Part shown: positions 25,451 through 33,564 of the stretch, piece by piece
Numbering within the stretch: the stretch's first letter is position 1
How the letters are laid out: every line of letters begins with the position of its first letter
Assembly (NCBI RefSeq): GCF_900156315.1
Contig: NZ_FTNI01000001.1
Location: forward strand, 496,001 to 560,000
Length of the DNA stretch: 64,000 bases
Reading direction: 5' to 3'
Source of the DNA: Microbispora rosea
Lineage (GTDB): Bacteria; Actinomycetota; Actinomycetes; Streptosporangiales; Streptosporangiaceae
Notes under the pieces: generated by a model
What the model was told of the DNA's origin: nothing
Seen by the model: the letters and a program-made list of their open reading frames with translations, nothing else
Databases searched by the model: none
Program-made: the position numbers and the translations under genes

Positions 25451-25479
25451 TTGACCCAGCTCGCTCCGTCTCATATGCT
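25451..25479 (+). promoter_or_regulatory. predicted rpsA promoter
   Basis: TTGACC, a 17-base spacer and TATGCT make a strong vegetative promoter. Start of transcription would be near 25486, leaving a leader of roughly 147 bases before rpsA. GCTCCGTC (in the spacer) and GACGGAGC (about 25513) form an inverted repeat. Confidence 0.65.
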
Positions 25480-25632
25480 GATCGCTGCGCTGTGGGCTCG
25501 CGCGCGTCACGGACGGAGCGGGCTCGCGCTCGGTCATCTGGTGGCTCCAGGAAAGCAGCATCCGGTGAACGAAAAACGGCCCGCCGCGCTTCTGTCACAA
25601 CGACATCTGTCCGGTTCGGAGCAATTCCACAC

Positions 25633-27099
25633 ATGACGAGCAGCACTGAGGCCACCTCGAGCACCCCGCAGGTAGCGGTCAACGACATCGGTTCCGAGGA
25701 GGCCTTCCTCGCCGCGATCGACGAGACCATCAAGTACTTCAACGACGGAGACATCGTTGAAGGCACCGTTGTCAAGGTCGATCGAGACGAGGTCTTGCTC
25801 GACATTGGCTACAAGACCGAGGGCGTTATCCCGTCGCGCGAGCTCTCGATCAAGCACGATGTCGACCCGGCCGAGGTCGTCGAGGTCGGAGAGCACGTCG
25901 AGGCCCTGGTTCTCCAGAAGGAGGACAAGGAAGGCCGCCTCATCCTGTCCAAGAAGCGCGCCCAGTACGAGCGCGCGTGGGGCACGATCGAGAAGATCAA
26001 GGACGAGGACGGCATCGTCACCGGCACGGTCATCGAGGTCGTCAAGGGTGGCCTGATCCTCGACATCGGTCTGCGCGGCTTCCTCCCCGCCTCCCTGGTG
26101 GAGATGCGTCGCGTCCGCGACCTGCAGCCGTACGTCGGGCGCGAGCTCGAGGCCAAGATCATCGAGCTGGACAAGAACCGCAACAACGTGGTCCTGTCCC
26201 GCCGTGCCTGGCTGGAGCAGACGCAGTCCGAGGTTCGCCAGACGTTCCTCAACACCCTCCAGAAGGGCCAGGTCCGCAAGGGCGTCGTGTCCTCGATCGT
26301 CAACTTCGGTGCGTTCGTGGACCTCGGCGGCGTCGACGGCCTGGTGCACGTGTCCGAGCTGTCTTGGAAGCACATCGACCACCCGTCCGAGGTCGTCGAG
26401 GTGGGCCAGGAGGTCACGGTCGAGGTTCTCGACGTCGACATGGAGCGCGAGCGGGTCTCGCTGTCGCTCAAGGCGACGCAGGAGGACCCGTGGCAGCAGT
26501 TCGCCCGGACCCACCAGATCGGTCAGGTCGTGCCCGGCCGCGTCACCAAGCTGGTGCCGTTCGGTGCGTTCGTCCGGGTCGAGGAGGGCATCGAGGGCCT
26601 GGTCCACATCTCCGAGCTGGCCGAGCGCCACGTGGAGATCCCGGAGCAGGTCGTGCAGGTCGGCGACGAGATCTTCGTGAAGATCATCGACATCGACCTG
26701 GACCGCCGCCGCATCTCGCTGTCCCTCAAGCAGGCCAACGAGGGTGTCGGTGCCGAGGTCGAGTTCGACCCCACGCTGTACGGCATGGCGGCGACCTACG
26801 ACGACCAGGGCAACTACATCTACCCCGAGGGCTTCGACGCCGAGACCGGCGAGTGGCTCGAGGGCTTCGACAAGCAGCGTGAGGAGTGGGAGCGGCAGTA
26901 CGCCGAGGCCCAGGCCCGCTTCGAGGCGCACCGCTCGCAGATCGAGAAGGCCCGCCAGGAGGAGGCGGCGGCCAGCGAGGCCGCTCCGTCGACCTACAGC
27001 GGCGAGACCAGCACGCAGTCGTCCAGCGGCGGTGGCGCCCTCGCCTCCGACGAGGCGCTCGCCGCGCTGCGCGAGAAGCTGGCGGGCGGCCAGAGCTGA
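25633..27099 (+). CDS. rpsA: 30S ribosomal protein S1
   Basis: The 488-residue protein contains four S1 RNA-binding domains (starting near residues 38, 120, 208 and 293), each with the VxGxV...GxFV/LxxGxxGLVH pattern, for example GVVSSIVNFGAFVDLGGVDGLVHVSEL. A disordered acidic C-terminal tail of about 110 residues follows. S1 helps the ribosome bind mRNA. Four domains rather than six is normal for actinobacteria. Start is the ATG at 25633. GGAG lies rather far upstream (12 bases). Codon use is strongly biased to GAC, GAG and GTC, as in highly expressed genes. Confidence 0.98.
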   Translation: MTSSTEATSSTPQVAVNDIGSEEAFLAAIDETIKYFNDGDIVEGTVVKVDRDEVLLDIGYKTEGVIPSRELSIKHDVDPAEVVEVGEHVEALVLQKEDKEGRLILSKKRAQYERAWGTIEKIKDEDGIVTGTVIEVVKGGLILDIGLRGFLPASLVEMRRVRDLQPYVGRELEAKIIELDKNRNNVVLSRRAWLEQTQSEVRQTFLNTLQKGQVRKGVVSSIVNFGAFVDLGGVDGLVHVSELSWKHIDHPSEVVEVGQEVTVEVLDVDMERERVSLSLKATQEDPWQQFARTHQIGQVVPGRVTKLVPFGAFVRVEEGIEGLVHISELAERHVEIPEQVVQVGDEIFVKIIDIDLDRRRISLSLKQANEGVGAEVEFDPTLYGMAATYDDQGNYIYPEGFDAETGEWLEGFDKQREEWERQYAEAQARFEAHRSQIEKARQEEAAASEAAPSTYSGETSTQSSSGGGALASDEALAALREKLAGGQS

Positions 27100-27147
27100 C
27101 ACCCGGTCTCCTGACCGGAGGTCACGGCCACGTCCTCCACAGCACCA

Positions 27148-27177
27148 CGAAAGGCCCCGCTTCGGCGGGGCCTTTCG
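27148..27177 (+). terminator. intrinsic terminator of rpsA
   Basis: A 13-base perfect stem (CGAAAGGCCCCGC/GCGGGGCCTTTCG) capped by a stable TTCG tetraloop, 48 bases after the rpsA stop. Confidence 0.92.
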
Positions 27178-27227
27178 CCGTTTCTGCCGGTCCTTCCCGT
27201 GCGGGGGACATCCCGCCCCGGTGGCGG

Positions 27228-27233
27228 CATGAT
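27228..27233 (+). promoter_or_regulatory. putative -10 element of the sigma-factor gene
   Basis: CATGAT ends six bases before the GTG at 27240. With no ribosome site it suggests a leaderless mRNA, but no -35 element matches. Confidence 0.3.
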
Positions 27234-27239
27234 GGGTCC

Positions 27240-28250
27240 GTGATCGAACGCGCCGCATCACCGCAGGAGCCGCCGGGAGACGAGGCGGAGTTCCGGCAAC
27301 TCGTGGAGCGGTATCGCAGGGAGATCTACGCCCACTGCTACCGGATGCTCGGCTCGGTCCAGGACGCCGAGGACGCGCTCCAGGAGTCGCTTCTCGCGGC
27401 GTGGCGTGGACTGGACGGCTTCGAGGGCCGCAGCTCGCTGCGGACCTGGCTCTTCCGCGTCGCCACCAACGTCTGCCTGCGGCTGTCGTCGCGGCGGCCC
27501 CGCCGGATGCTGTCGTCCGACCACGGCCCCGCCCGCTCCGGCACCCGCGACCTCGGGGAGCCGGTGACCGGGCCCGTGTGGCTCGAGCCGTGGCCCGACG
27601 ACCTGCCCGCGGACGACGAGCCCGACCCGGCGGCGGCGTACCTGCGGCGGGAGAGCGTCGAGCTCGCCTTCGTCGCCGCGCTGCACCACCTGCCGGGCAC
27701 ACAGCGGGCCGTGCTGATCCTGCGCGAGGTGCTGGGGTTCACGGCGGCGGAGACCGCCGAGATCCTCGGCACCACGTCCGCGTCGGTGAACAGCGCGTTG
27801 CAGCGTGCCCACGTGGTCGTACGGGAGCGGCTGCCCAGGCGCTCCCAGCAGGCCGAGCTGGCCACCGTGGGCGCGGACGGACGCCGCGCGCTGGTGAACG
27901 CGTTCATGACGGCATGGGAGCGGGCCGACGTCCCCGCGCTGCTCGACCTGCTGTCCGAGGACGCCCGCTTCACCATGCCGCCGCTGCCTGCCTGGTTCGA
28001 CGGCCGCGAGGACGTCGGCCGGTTCCTGACCGAGCGGGTGTTCGCCACGCCATGGCGGCTGCTGCCCGTCGCGGCGAACGGGCAGCCCGCGTTCGCCTGT
28101 TACCAGTACGACGGGGAACGGTTCCGCCTGGGCGCGGTCAACGTGCTGAGCCTGCGGGACGGCCGGGTCTCGTGGATCGCCGGCTTCGTCGACCCCGAAG
28201 TGACCCGCCGTTTCCCCGTCCCCGCGGAAATTTCTCCGCAGGACCGATGA
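27240..28250 (+). CDS. ECF RNA polymerase sigma factor with SnoaL-like C-terminal domain (SigG/SigJ type)
   Basis: The 336-residue protein has sigma region 2 (FRQLVERYRREIYAHCYRMLGS, quoted in part; then DAEDALQESLLAAWRGLDGF), sigma region 4 (LPGTQRAVLILREVLGFTAAE) and a C-terminal SnoaL-like domain (about 215-330) that in this group regulates activity in place of an anti-sigma factor. The group matches the TIGR02960/SigG family. The next gene, encoding a dihydrofolate-reductase-fold protein 66 bases away, is a likely target or partner. GTG start at 27240. Confidence 0.9.
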   Translation: MIERAASPQEPPGDEAEFRQLVERYRREIYAHCYRMLGSVQDAEDALQESLLAAWRGLDGFEGRSSLRTWLFRVATNVCLRLSSRRPRRMLSSDHGPARSGTRDLGEPVTGPVWLEPWPDDLPADDEPDPAAAYLRRESVELAFVAALHHLPGTQRAVLILREVLGFTAAETAEILGTTSASVNSALQRAHVVVRERLPRRSQQAELATVGADGRRALVNAFMTAWERADVPALLDLLSEDARFTMPPLPAWFDGREDVGRFLTERVFATPWRLLPVAANGQPAFACYQYDGERFRLGAVNVLSLRDGRVSWIAGFVDPEVTRRFPVPAEISPQDR

Positions 28251-28316
28251 ATCGGGCGCGGCCGGTGTCTCTGATCGGGTGACGGTTCTCACCATCCGAC
28301 CCGAAGGACGCACACC

Positions 28317-28940
28317 ATGCGCAAGCTGATCGTTTCCTCCGTCATGTCGCTCGACGGGTACGTCGAGGGGCCGGGCCGCGACGTCATGGCCCTGCCGATG
28401 GACGACTTCTTCGACGCGCACAACCTCGAGCGGCAGCGGGCGGCCGACACGCTGCTGCTCGGCGCCACGACGTACACGGGCTTCAAGGCGTACTGGCCTG
28501 CGGTGGCTGCCGATCCCGCCCTGTCCCCGGCGGTGGCGAACAACCCCGGCCTGGCCGACCTGCACCGGGAGATCGGCCGGCGGAACAACGAGATGCGAAA
28601 GGTCGTGGTGTCCGACTCGCTGACCGAGGAGGACACGGCGCCGTGGACCGGCACCACGACCATCGTGCGGCGGGCCGACGCGCACAAGGCCGTCGCGGAG
28701 CTCAAGAGCCGGCCAGGCGGGGACATCCTGATCTTCGGCAGCCGGACGCTCTGGAACGACCTGCTGGCCGCCGGGCTCGTCGACGAACTGCACCTCATGG
28801 TCGGCGCCGCCGTCCTGGGCGGAGGCACCGCGGCCTTCGGCGGCGGGCCGGTGCCGCCGCTGCGGCTTCTGGAGACCCGGCGCAGGGACGACTCGGACAA
28901 CGTGATCCTGCGATACGCGGTGGCCGGCCGCGGCGAGTGA
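28317..28940 (+). CDS. dihydrofolate reductase-fold protein (RibD C-terminal type)
   Basis: The 207-residue protein begins RKLIVSSVMSLDGYVEGPG and contains DILIFGSRTLWNDLLAAGLVDELHLMV, both typical of the RibD_C/DHFR-like family that binds NADPH. These YyaP/YwjB-like proteins are not true folate enzymes and their substrates are unknown. It follows a SigG-type sigma factor, a common arrangement. A small ribosome site (GAAGGA) precedes the ATG. Confidence 0.88.
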   Translation: MRKLIVSSVMSLDGYVEGPGRDVMALPMDDFFDAHNLERQRAADTLLLGATTYTGFKAYWPAVAADPALSPAVANNPGLADLHREIGRRNNEMRKVVVSDSLTEEDTAPWTGTTTIVRRADAHKAVAELKSRPGGDILIFGSRTLWNDLLAAGLVDELHLMVGAAVLGGGTAAFGGGPVPPLRLLETRRRDDSDNVILRYAVAGRGE

Positions 28941-28977
28941 CGCCCGGAGGCCCGCCCGGCGGAGGCGGGTGTGCCGA

Positions 28978-28983
28978 TAGGGT
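28978..28983 (+). promoter_or_regulatory. putative -10 element of the GNAT gene
   Basis: TAGGGT ends seven bases before GTG 28991, matching the leaderless spacing seen at several other genes here. This was used to decide the start. Confidence 0.35.
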
Positions 28984-28990
28984 GGCCCTC

Positions 28991-29458
28991 GTGGTGGAGA
29001 TCGCGAGGGCCCTGCCCGCGGACGCGGGGGAGATCCTCACCCTGCAGCGGGCCGCGTACGTGACCGAGGCACAGCTCTACGGCGACCCGTTCATCGCGCC
29101 GCTCGTCGAGTCGCTCGACCAGGTGCGTACGGTGATCGAGACGGCGGTCGTGCTGAAGGCGACGGACGGCGGGCGGGTGGTCGGGGCGGTCCGGGGCAAG
29201 ATGTCCGGCTCGACCTGCCTGGTGGGCCGGCTCGTGGTCGCGCCCGACCGGCAGGGGCAGGGCATCGGCAGTGCGCTGCTGGCCGCGATGCACGAGGCCG
29301 TGCCGGGGGCGGCGGCGTTCGACCTGTTCACCGGGCACCTGTCGGAGGGGAACCTGCGGCTCTACCGCCGCCTCGGCTACCGGGAGACCCAGCGGGAGCG
29401 GGTGCAGGATCACCTGACCCTGGTCCACCTGCGCCGGGAGCCCCAGCCCGCCCGATAG
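28991..29458 (+). CDS. GNAT-family N-acetyltransferase
   Basis: The 155-residue single-domain protein has the acetyl-CoA-binding motif [20 protein letters not shown] (loop RQGQGIG) and a typical C-terminal [14 protein letters not shown]. It transfers an acetyl group to an unknown amine. I chose GTG 28991; GTG codons at 28982 and 28994 are also in frame. It lies 10 bases before coaE. Confidence 0.85.
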   Translation: MVEIARALPADAGEILTLQRAAYVTEAQLYGDPFIAPLVESLDQVRTVIETAVVLKATDGGRVVGAVRGKMSGSTCLVGRLVVAPDRQGQGIGSALLAAMHEAVPGAAAFDLFTGHLSEGNLRLYRRLGYRETQRERVQDHLTLVHLRREPQPAR

Positions 29459-29461
29459 GCT
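29456..29461 (+). promoter_or_regulatory. putative -10 element of coaE
   Basis: TAGGCT ends seven bases before the coaE GTG start, within the end of the GNAT gene. It is the same hexamer as at polA. Confidence 0.35.
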
Positions 29462-29468
29462 GCGGCAC

Positions 29469-30074
29469 GTGCTGAGAGTTGGGCTCACGGGCGGCATAGG
29501 CTCGGGCAAGAGCGAGGTGTCGCGCCGGCTCGCGGCCCGCGGCGCCGTCGTCGTCGACGCGGACAAGATCGCCAGAGAGGTCGTGGAGCCGGGCACCCCC
29601 GGGCTCGCGGAGATCGTCGAGGCGTTCGGCGAGGACATACTCCGCCCCGACGGCACGCTCGACCGGGAACGGCTCGGCGCGATCGTCTTCGCCGACGCCG
29701 AGAAGCTGAAGGTCCTCAACGGGATCGTCCACCCGAAGGTGGGCGAGCGCAGCGAGCGACTCCAGCGGGAGGCCCCCGACGACGCGGTCGTGGTCTACGA
29801 CGTGCCGCTGCTGGCCGAGAACAACCTGGCCCCGCTGTACGACGTGGTGATCGTGGTGGACACCCCGGACGAGGTGCGGCTGGAGCGTCTGCTGCGGTTT
29901 CGCGGCATGCCGGAGGCGGACGCACGCGCCCGGATCGCCGCGCAGGCCTCCCGCGAGGACCGGCTGCGGATCGCCGACATCGTGATCCGCAACGAGGGTT
30001 CGCTGGACGACCTGGAGGCCCAGATCGACAAGATCTGGCAGGACCTGAGTGAGCGGGTCGCCCCGAGCGCCTGA
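29469..30074 (+). CDS. coaE: dephospho-CoA kinase
   Basis: The 201-residue kinase carries the P-loop [17 protein letters not shown], the Asp of [12 protein letters not shown], the lid/base-binding segment [20 protein letters not shown] (quoted in part) and the C-terminal [15 protein letters not shown]. It phosphorylates the 3'-hydroxyl of dephospho-CoA in the last step of CoA synthesis. Many actinobacterial CoaE proteins carry a C-terminal UPF0157 extension; this one does not. rpsA upstream matches the usual actinobacterial neighbourhood, but the expected uvrB is displaced by about 19 kb. Confidence 0.97.
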   Translation: MLRVGLTGGIGSGKSEVSRRLAARGAVVVDADKIAREVVEPGTPGLAEIVEAFGEDILRPDGTLDRERLGAIVFADAEKLKVLNGIVHPKVGERSERLQREAPDDAVVVYDVPLLAENNLAPLYDVVIVVDTPDEVRLERLLRFRGMPEADARARIAAQASREDRLRIADIVIRNEGSLDDLEAQIDKIWQDLSERVAPSA

Positions 30075-30147
30075 CTGGGCCGCCACGCCGGAGCTCCGCA
30101 CGGACGTCCGACGCCGCGAATCTACAACGTAAAGCCGCCGCGCCTGG

Positions 30148-31317
30148 TCAGGAAACGGCGAGGCCGCGCTCGGGTGCGGCGCCTTCCATCCACGACCGGT
30201 AGGCGTCGAGGACGAGGCCGTGGAAGTGATGCACGCCGTGCTCGGACAGCCCGGAGCCGGACGGGTCGTAGACGATGCGGCCCTGGTCGAAGGCCGGGGT
30301 GTTCATGCCCCGCTGGACGCTCTCCACGATGGAGATGTCCTGCTGCTGCAGCACCTCGTCGATGTACCGCACCGCCTCCACCTCGGCGTCCGTCAGGTCG
30401 GCCGTCTCGAAGTAGAAGTCCCAGGTCTCCAGGGTGCGGTCGGGACCGGCCGGAATGACCTGCAAGACCATGAAGTTGCCGCGGCCGGGGTAGCGCAGCA
30501 GGCAGGTGTTGGGCCACAGCCACCACACCGCGTGCTGCGTGACCGACGCGCCCGCGACGTCGTACGCGGCGTTCTCCTGCGTGCCGGCCTCGGCGAAGTG
30601 GCTCGACCAGATGCCGTGGGTCTTCACCTCGTAGGTGTCCATGTCGACGAGGTCGACGAACTCCTTGTGGGCGATGTGGCAGTGGTAGCACTCCAGGAAG
30701 TTGTCGATGACGTTCTTCCAGTTGGACGCGATGTCGTAGGTCAGCCGCTTCGCGTGGGTCAGCCCGGCCACGTCGGGGGCCCACGTGGCGATGTCGGCCG
30801 CCAGATCTCCGGCCTGCTCGGCCAGGGGTGCGGCGCCCGGGTCCAGGTTCACGTAGACGAAGCCGCCGAACTCCTCCACCCGCACCTGGTCGAGGCAGAT
30901 CTCGTTCTTGTCGAAGGTCTCCATCTTGTCGGCGCGGCGGGCCGCCTTCAGCTGCCCGTCCAGGCCGTAGGTCCACGCGTGGTAGGGGCAGACGATGTTG
31001 CGCGTGGTGCCGGACCCCGTGAGCAGCTCATGGGCGCGGTGCTTGCAGACGTTGTAGAACGCGCGCAGCGATCCGTCGCGATCGCGCACGATCGCGATCG
31101 GCATGTCGGCGACGGTGGCCGACACGTAGCTGCCGGGGGACGCGAGCTTCTCCACGTGGCAGATCCACTGCCAGGTGCGGGCGAAGATCGCCCGGATGTC
31201 GACGTCGAGCCACCGCGGGTCGGTGTACGTCTCGGCCCGCAGCGACATCGATCGTGCGGGGTCCTCGTGGAATCCGGTACCGACGCGGCGTACGTCGTCC
31301 ATCGTGACTGATGCCAT
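30148..31317 (-). CDS. Rieske non-haem iron oxygenase, alpha subunit (quaternary-amine type)
   Basis: The 389-residue oxygenase has a Rieske centre (Cys91-x-His93 and Cys110-x2-His113 in CKHRAH and CPYHAW) and a mononuclear iron site NFLECYHCHIAH with His212 and His217. The bridging residue before it is Glu209 rather than the Asp of ring-hydroxylating dioxygenases, as in carnitine monooxygenase CntA. Overall it is closest in feel to CntA/GbcA/stachydrine demethylase enzymes, which demethylate or cleave quaternary amines. A reductase partner is not adjacent. Promoter with two TetR operators lies directly upstream, below the TetR gene. Confidence 0.88.
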   Translation of the reverse strand: MASVTMDDVRRVGTGFHEDPARSMSLRAETYTDPRWLDVDIRAIFARTWQWICHVEKLASPGSYVSATVADMPIAIVRDRDGSLRAFYNVCKHRAHELLTGSGTTRNIVCPYHAWTYGLDGQLKAARRADKMETFDKNEICLDQVRVEEFGGFVYVNLDPGAAPLAEQAGDLAADIATWAPDVAGLTHAKRLTYDIASNWKNVIDNFLECYHCHIAHKEFVDLVDMDTYEVKTHGIWSSHFAEAGTQENAAYDVAGASVTQHAVWWLWPNTCLLRYPGRGNFMVLQVIPAGPDRTLETWDFYFETADLTDAEVEAVRYIDEVLQQQDISIVESVQRGMNTPAFDQGRIVYDPSGSGLSEHGVHHFHGLVLDAYRSWMEGAAPERGLAVS

Positions 31318-31323
31318 GGCGGG

Positions 31324-31352
31324 AGCATACGAGCGTCTGAACGATCGTTCAA
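31324..31352 (-). promoter_or_regulatory. predicted leaderless promoter of the Rieske gene
   Basis: On the minus strand TTGAAC (31352-31347), a 17-base spacer and TATGCT (31329-31324) form a strong promoter. Transcription would begin at or near the A of the ATG at 31317. The palindromic operator covers the -35 element. Confidence 0.65.
31338..31351. promoter_or_regulatory. TetR operator, site 1
   Basis: TGAACGATCGTTCA is a perfect 14-base palindrome overlapping the -35 element of the Rieske promoter. Probably bound by the TetR protein encoded just upstream. Confidence 0.7.
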
Positions 31353-31360
31353 TGTATTCC

Positions 31361-31374
31361 TGGACGTTCGTTCA
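31361..31374. promoter_or_regulatory. TetR operator, site 2
   Basis: TGGACGTTCGTTCA is the same motif with one mismatched pair, 23 bases (centre to centre) from site 1. Confidence 0.55.
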
Positions 31375-31384
31375 AAGCGGTCGG

Positions 31385-31978
31385 TCAGCCGGCGAGTGCG
31401 ATCTCCTCGCAGCGGGCGACGTTCCTGCTGATCGAGGCGTGGTCGAGCCCCAGCAGGGCCGTGAGCCACAGGCCGTTCTGGATGACGTCGATGTCGGCGG
31501 CCCGCCTGCCGCACTCGTCGTCCGGCAGCTCGGGGCGGGCCGCATGGATGAGGGCGGCGAGTCCGGCGCGGTAGCGTTTCTGGGCCTCCGTGTTGATGCG
31601 CTCGAAGTCCTCGTGGGCCTGGGCGAGCGCCCAGAGCTGAAGCCGCAGGGACAGGTACTCCGTCGTCAGGAACTCCGGATCGGCCACCCGCTTCAGCGCG
31701 GCACGCAGCCGCTCCTCCGGTTCCAGTGCGAGATCCGGCTCGACCAGTGCGATGTCCTGCTCCTCGATGCGGTGCAGGGCCGCTCGGATCAGGCTCGTCT
31801 TGTCCTCGTAGTGGTAGTTCACCAGGCCCAGCGAGACCCGGGCCTCGCGTGCGACGGCGCGCATGCTGACCCCGGAGATGCCCTGCAGGGACAGCAGCCG
31901 GAGCGCCGCCTCGAGGATCCGCGCCTGCCGGTCGACTTTCTCGTCGGCGTCCATCGCGCGCACGGGCCTCGGGCTCAT
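31385..31978 (-). CDS. TetR-family repressor (BetI-like)
   Basis: The 197-residue protein has an N-terminal helix-turn-helix (RILEAALRLLSLQGISGVSMRAVAREA, with recognition helix VSLGLVNYHYEDK) and a BetI-like C-terminal ligand domain. It lies immediately upstream of the Rieske gene in the same direction; the 67 bases between them contain two TGAACG-type operators. That makes it the probable repressor of the oxygenase, relieved by a quaternary amine or related inducer (inference). I use the ATG at 31978; 31954 is possible. Confidence 0.9.
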   Translation of the reverse strand: MSPRPVRAMDADEKVDRQARILEAALRLLSLQGISGVSMRAVAREARVSLGLVNYHYEDKTSLIRAALHRIEEQDIALVEPDLALEPEERLRAALKRVADPEFLTTEYLSLRLQLWALAQAHEDFERINTEAQKRYRAGLAALIHAARPELPDDECGRRAADIDVIQNGLWLTALLGLDHASISRNVARCEEIALAG

Positions 31979-32057
31979 CTCCACAACCTTAGCGGCGGCA
32001 GGAAGGTCGCGTGAGTGGCCGTTCCTCGCGGTTGAGACGCCGGCGCGCGGCCCGGCC

Positions 32058-32086
32058 TTGACGTATTCGGCTAATAGTATTAGCCT
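32058..32086 (+). promoter_or_regulatory. promoter with AT-rich palindromic operator
   Basis: TTGACG, a 17-base spacer and TAGCCT end seven bases before the ATG at 32094, consistent with a leaderless mRNA. Across the spacer and -10 lies GGCTAATA-G-TATTAGCC (32069-32085), a perfect inverted repeat and strikingly AT-rich for this DNA. The TetR protein encoded by the second gene of the operon is its likely ligand. Confidence 0.7.
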
Positions 32087-32093
32087 TTGAGCT

Positions 32094-32954
32094 ATGAACA
32101 TAAGCCTGGAGGACGGCGTGACCGAGTTCCTGACGATCGGCGACGGCGAGATCGCGTACGACGTGACGGGGGAGGGGCCGCTGGTCGTGATGGTCCCCGG
32201 CATGGGAGACAGCCGCCGCGCCTACCGCTTCCTCGTCCCGGCGCTGACGGCCGCCGGATATCGCGTGGCGACCATGGACCTGCGCGGGCACGGCGAGTCG
32301 AGCCTCGGCTGGGACTCCTACACCCGCACCGACACCGCGAACGACATCGTCGCCCTGATCGAGCACCTGGGCGGCCCGGCCGTCGTCGTCGGGCACTCGT
32401 TCGCCGGGGGAGCGGCCACCGTCGCGGCGGCGCGGCGGCCCGAGCTGGTCGGCGCCCTCGTGGAGGTCGGCCCCTTCACCCGGGCGCAGAAGCCCGACCT
32501 GGGCGCGCTGCTGAGCAACGGCCGCTACCGCAAGGGCATGACGCGGCTCATGGGCGTGGCGCTGCTGCGCAGCATCGGGCTGTGGAAGAGCTATCTCGAC
32601 CACGCCTACCCCGGCGTCAAGCCCGCCGACTGGGCGGACTACCTGGCCGCTCTGGAGAGCGACCTGCGCAGGCCGGGCCGGATGGCCGTGGTGAGCGCGA
32701 TGGGCGCGTCCGCGCCCACGGACGCCGGCGCCCACCTCGGCGGCATCCGCTGCCCCGCCCTGGTCGTCATGGGCACCCATGACCCCGACTGGGCCGACCC
32801 CCGGGCCGAGGCGGACGGCATCGTCGCCGGCATGCCGCAGGGGCTCGGCGACGTGGTGATGATCGACGGCGCCGGGCACTACCCGCACGCGCAGCACCCC
32901 GACGAGGTCGCCGCCGCGGTGCTCGCGTTCCTCAAGGAGCGCGTCCGTGGCTAG
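32094..32954 (+). CDS. alpha/beta-fold hydrolase
   Basis: The 286-residue hydrolase has an oxyanion segment (MVPGMGDSRR), the MDLRGHGES motif, nucleophile elbow VVGHSFAGG (Ser about 102), acid in MGTHDPDW and catalytic His in GAGHYPHAQHP. Substrate cannot be predicted. It is the first gene of a two-gene operon and overlaps the TetR gene by eight bases. The promoter carries a palindromic operator, so expression is probably induced by a substrate or drug. Confidence 0.92.
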   Translation: MNISLEDGVTEFLTIGDGEIAYDVTGEGPLVVMVPGMGDSRRAYRFLVPALTAAGYRVATMDLRGHGESSLGWDSYTRTDTANDIVALIEHLGGPAVVVGHSFAGGAATVAAARRPELVGALVEVGPFTRAQKPDLGALLSNGRYRKGMTRLMGVALLRSIGLWKSYLDHAYPGVKPADWADYLAALESDLRRPGRMAVVSAMGASAPTDAGAHLGGIRCPALVVMGTHDPDWADPRAEADGIVAGMPQGLGDVVMIDGAGHYPHAQHPDEVAAAVLAFLKERVRG

Positions 32955-33507
32955 GGCCGCGCTGTCCCCGGACGCCGTCGTCGACCTCGGGCTGCGAATC
33001 GTGGACGAGGAGGGCCCCGAGGCGCTCACCCTGTCCGCGGTCGCCGGGCGGGCGGGCGTCGCCACACCCTCCCTCTACAAGCACGTACGCAACCTCGCCG
33101 AGCTGCGCGTCCTGGTGTCAGGGCGGGTGATGGGCGAGCTGGCGGAGGTCGCGAGCGAGGCGGTGCTCGGCCGGTCCGGCGACGAGGCGCTGCGGGCGCT
33201 GATGGACGGCTGGCGCTCCTACGCCGCCCGGCATCCACACCGTTACTCCGCGATGATCCAGTCGCCGCGGCCCGAGACGGCCGAGACGGGAGACCGGCTG
33301 GTCGGCATCATTCTCGCCGCGCTGCGGGCGTACGGGCTGGAGGGCCAGGCCGCGATCCACGCCGTCCGCTGCCTGCGCGCCGCGATGCACGGCTTCGCCC
33401 TTCTGGAGGCGGCGGGCGCGTTCCAGCTCGCCGAGGACCTCGACGAGAGCTACGCCCTGCTGGCGCGCATGGTCGTGTCCGGGCTGCGCGCCGCGGGCGA
33501 GCGCTGA
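32947..33507 (+). CDS. TetR-family regulator (WHG-domain type)
   Basis: The 186-residue regulator has a TetR helix-turn-helix (LTLSAVAGRAGVATPSLYKHVRNL) and a C-terminal ligand domain of the TetR_C_33/WHG type. It overlaps the hydrolase gene (GTG start at 32947) and probably controls its own operon through the palindrome at 32069-32085. The 3' end has been duplicated: the last 13 codons and the stop lie within a 46-base unit repeated directly behind the gene. Confidence 0.88.
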   Translation: MARAALSPDAVVDLGLRIVDEEGPEALTLSAVAGRAGVATPSLYKHVRNLAELRVLVSGRVMGELAEVASEAVLGRSGDEALRALMDGWRSYAARHPHRYSAMIQSPRPETAETGDRLVGIILAALRAYGLEGQAAIHAVRCLRAAMHGFALLEAAGAFQLAEDLDESYALLARMVVSGLRAAGER

Positions 33508-33560
33508 ACCCTCCATGGTCGTGTCCGGGCTGCGCGCCGCCCGCGAGCGCCGGGCCCTCC
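33469..33560 (+). repeat. 46-base direct duplication across the TetR stop codon
   Basis: Copy 1 is 33469-33514 and copy 2 is 33515-33560; by eye 41 of 46 bases match. Copy 2 has lost the stop codon (TGA became CGG). The second copy occupies the space between the TetR gene and the convergent TIR-NACHT gene. Confidence 0.9.
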
Positions 33561-33564
33561 ACCG

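Noticed and set aside
25486-25632. Riboswitch in the rpsA leader
   Set aside because: The leader is about 147 bases with some pairing near the promoter, but no known riboswitch core is recognisable.
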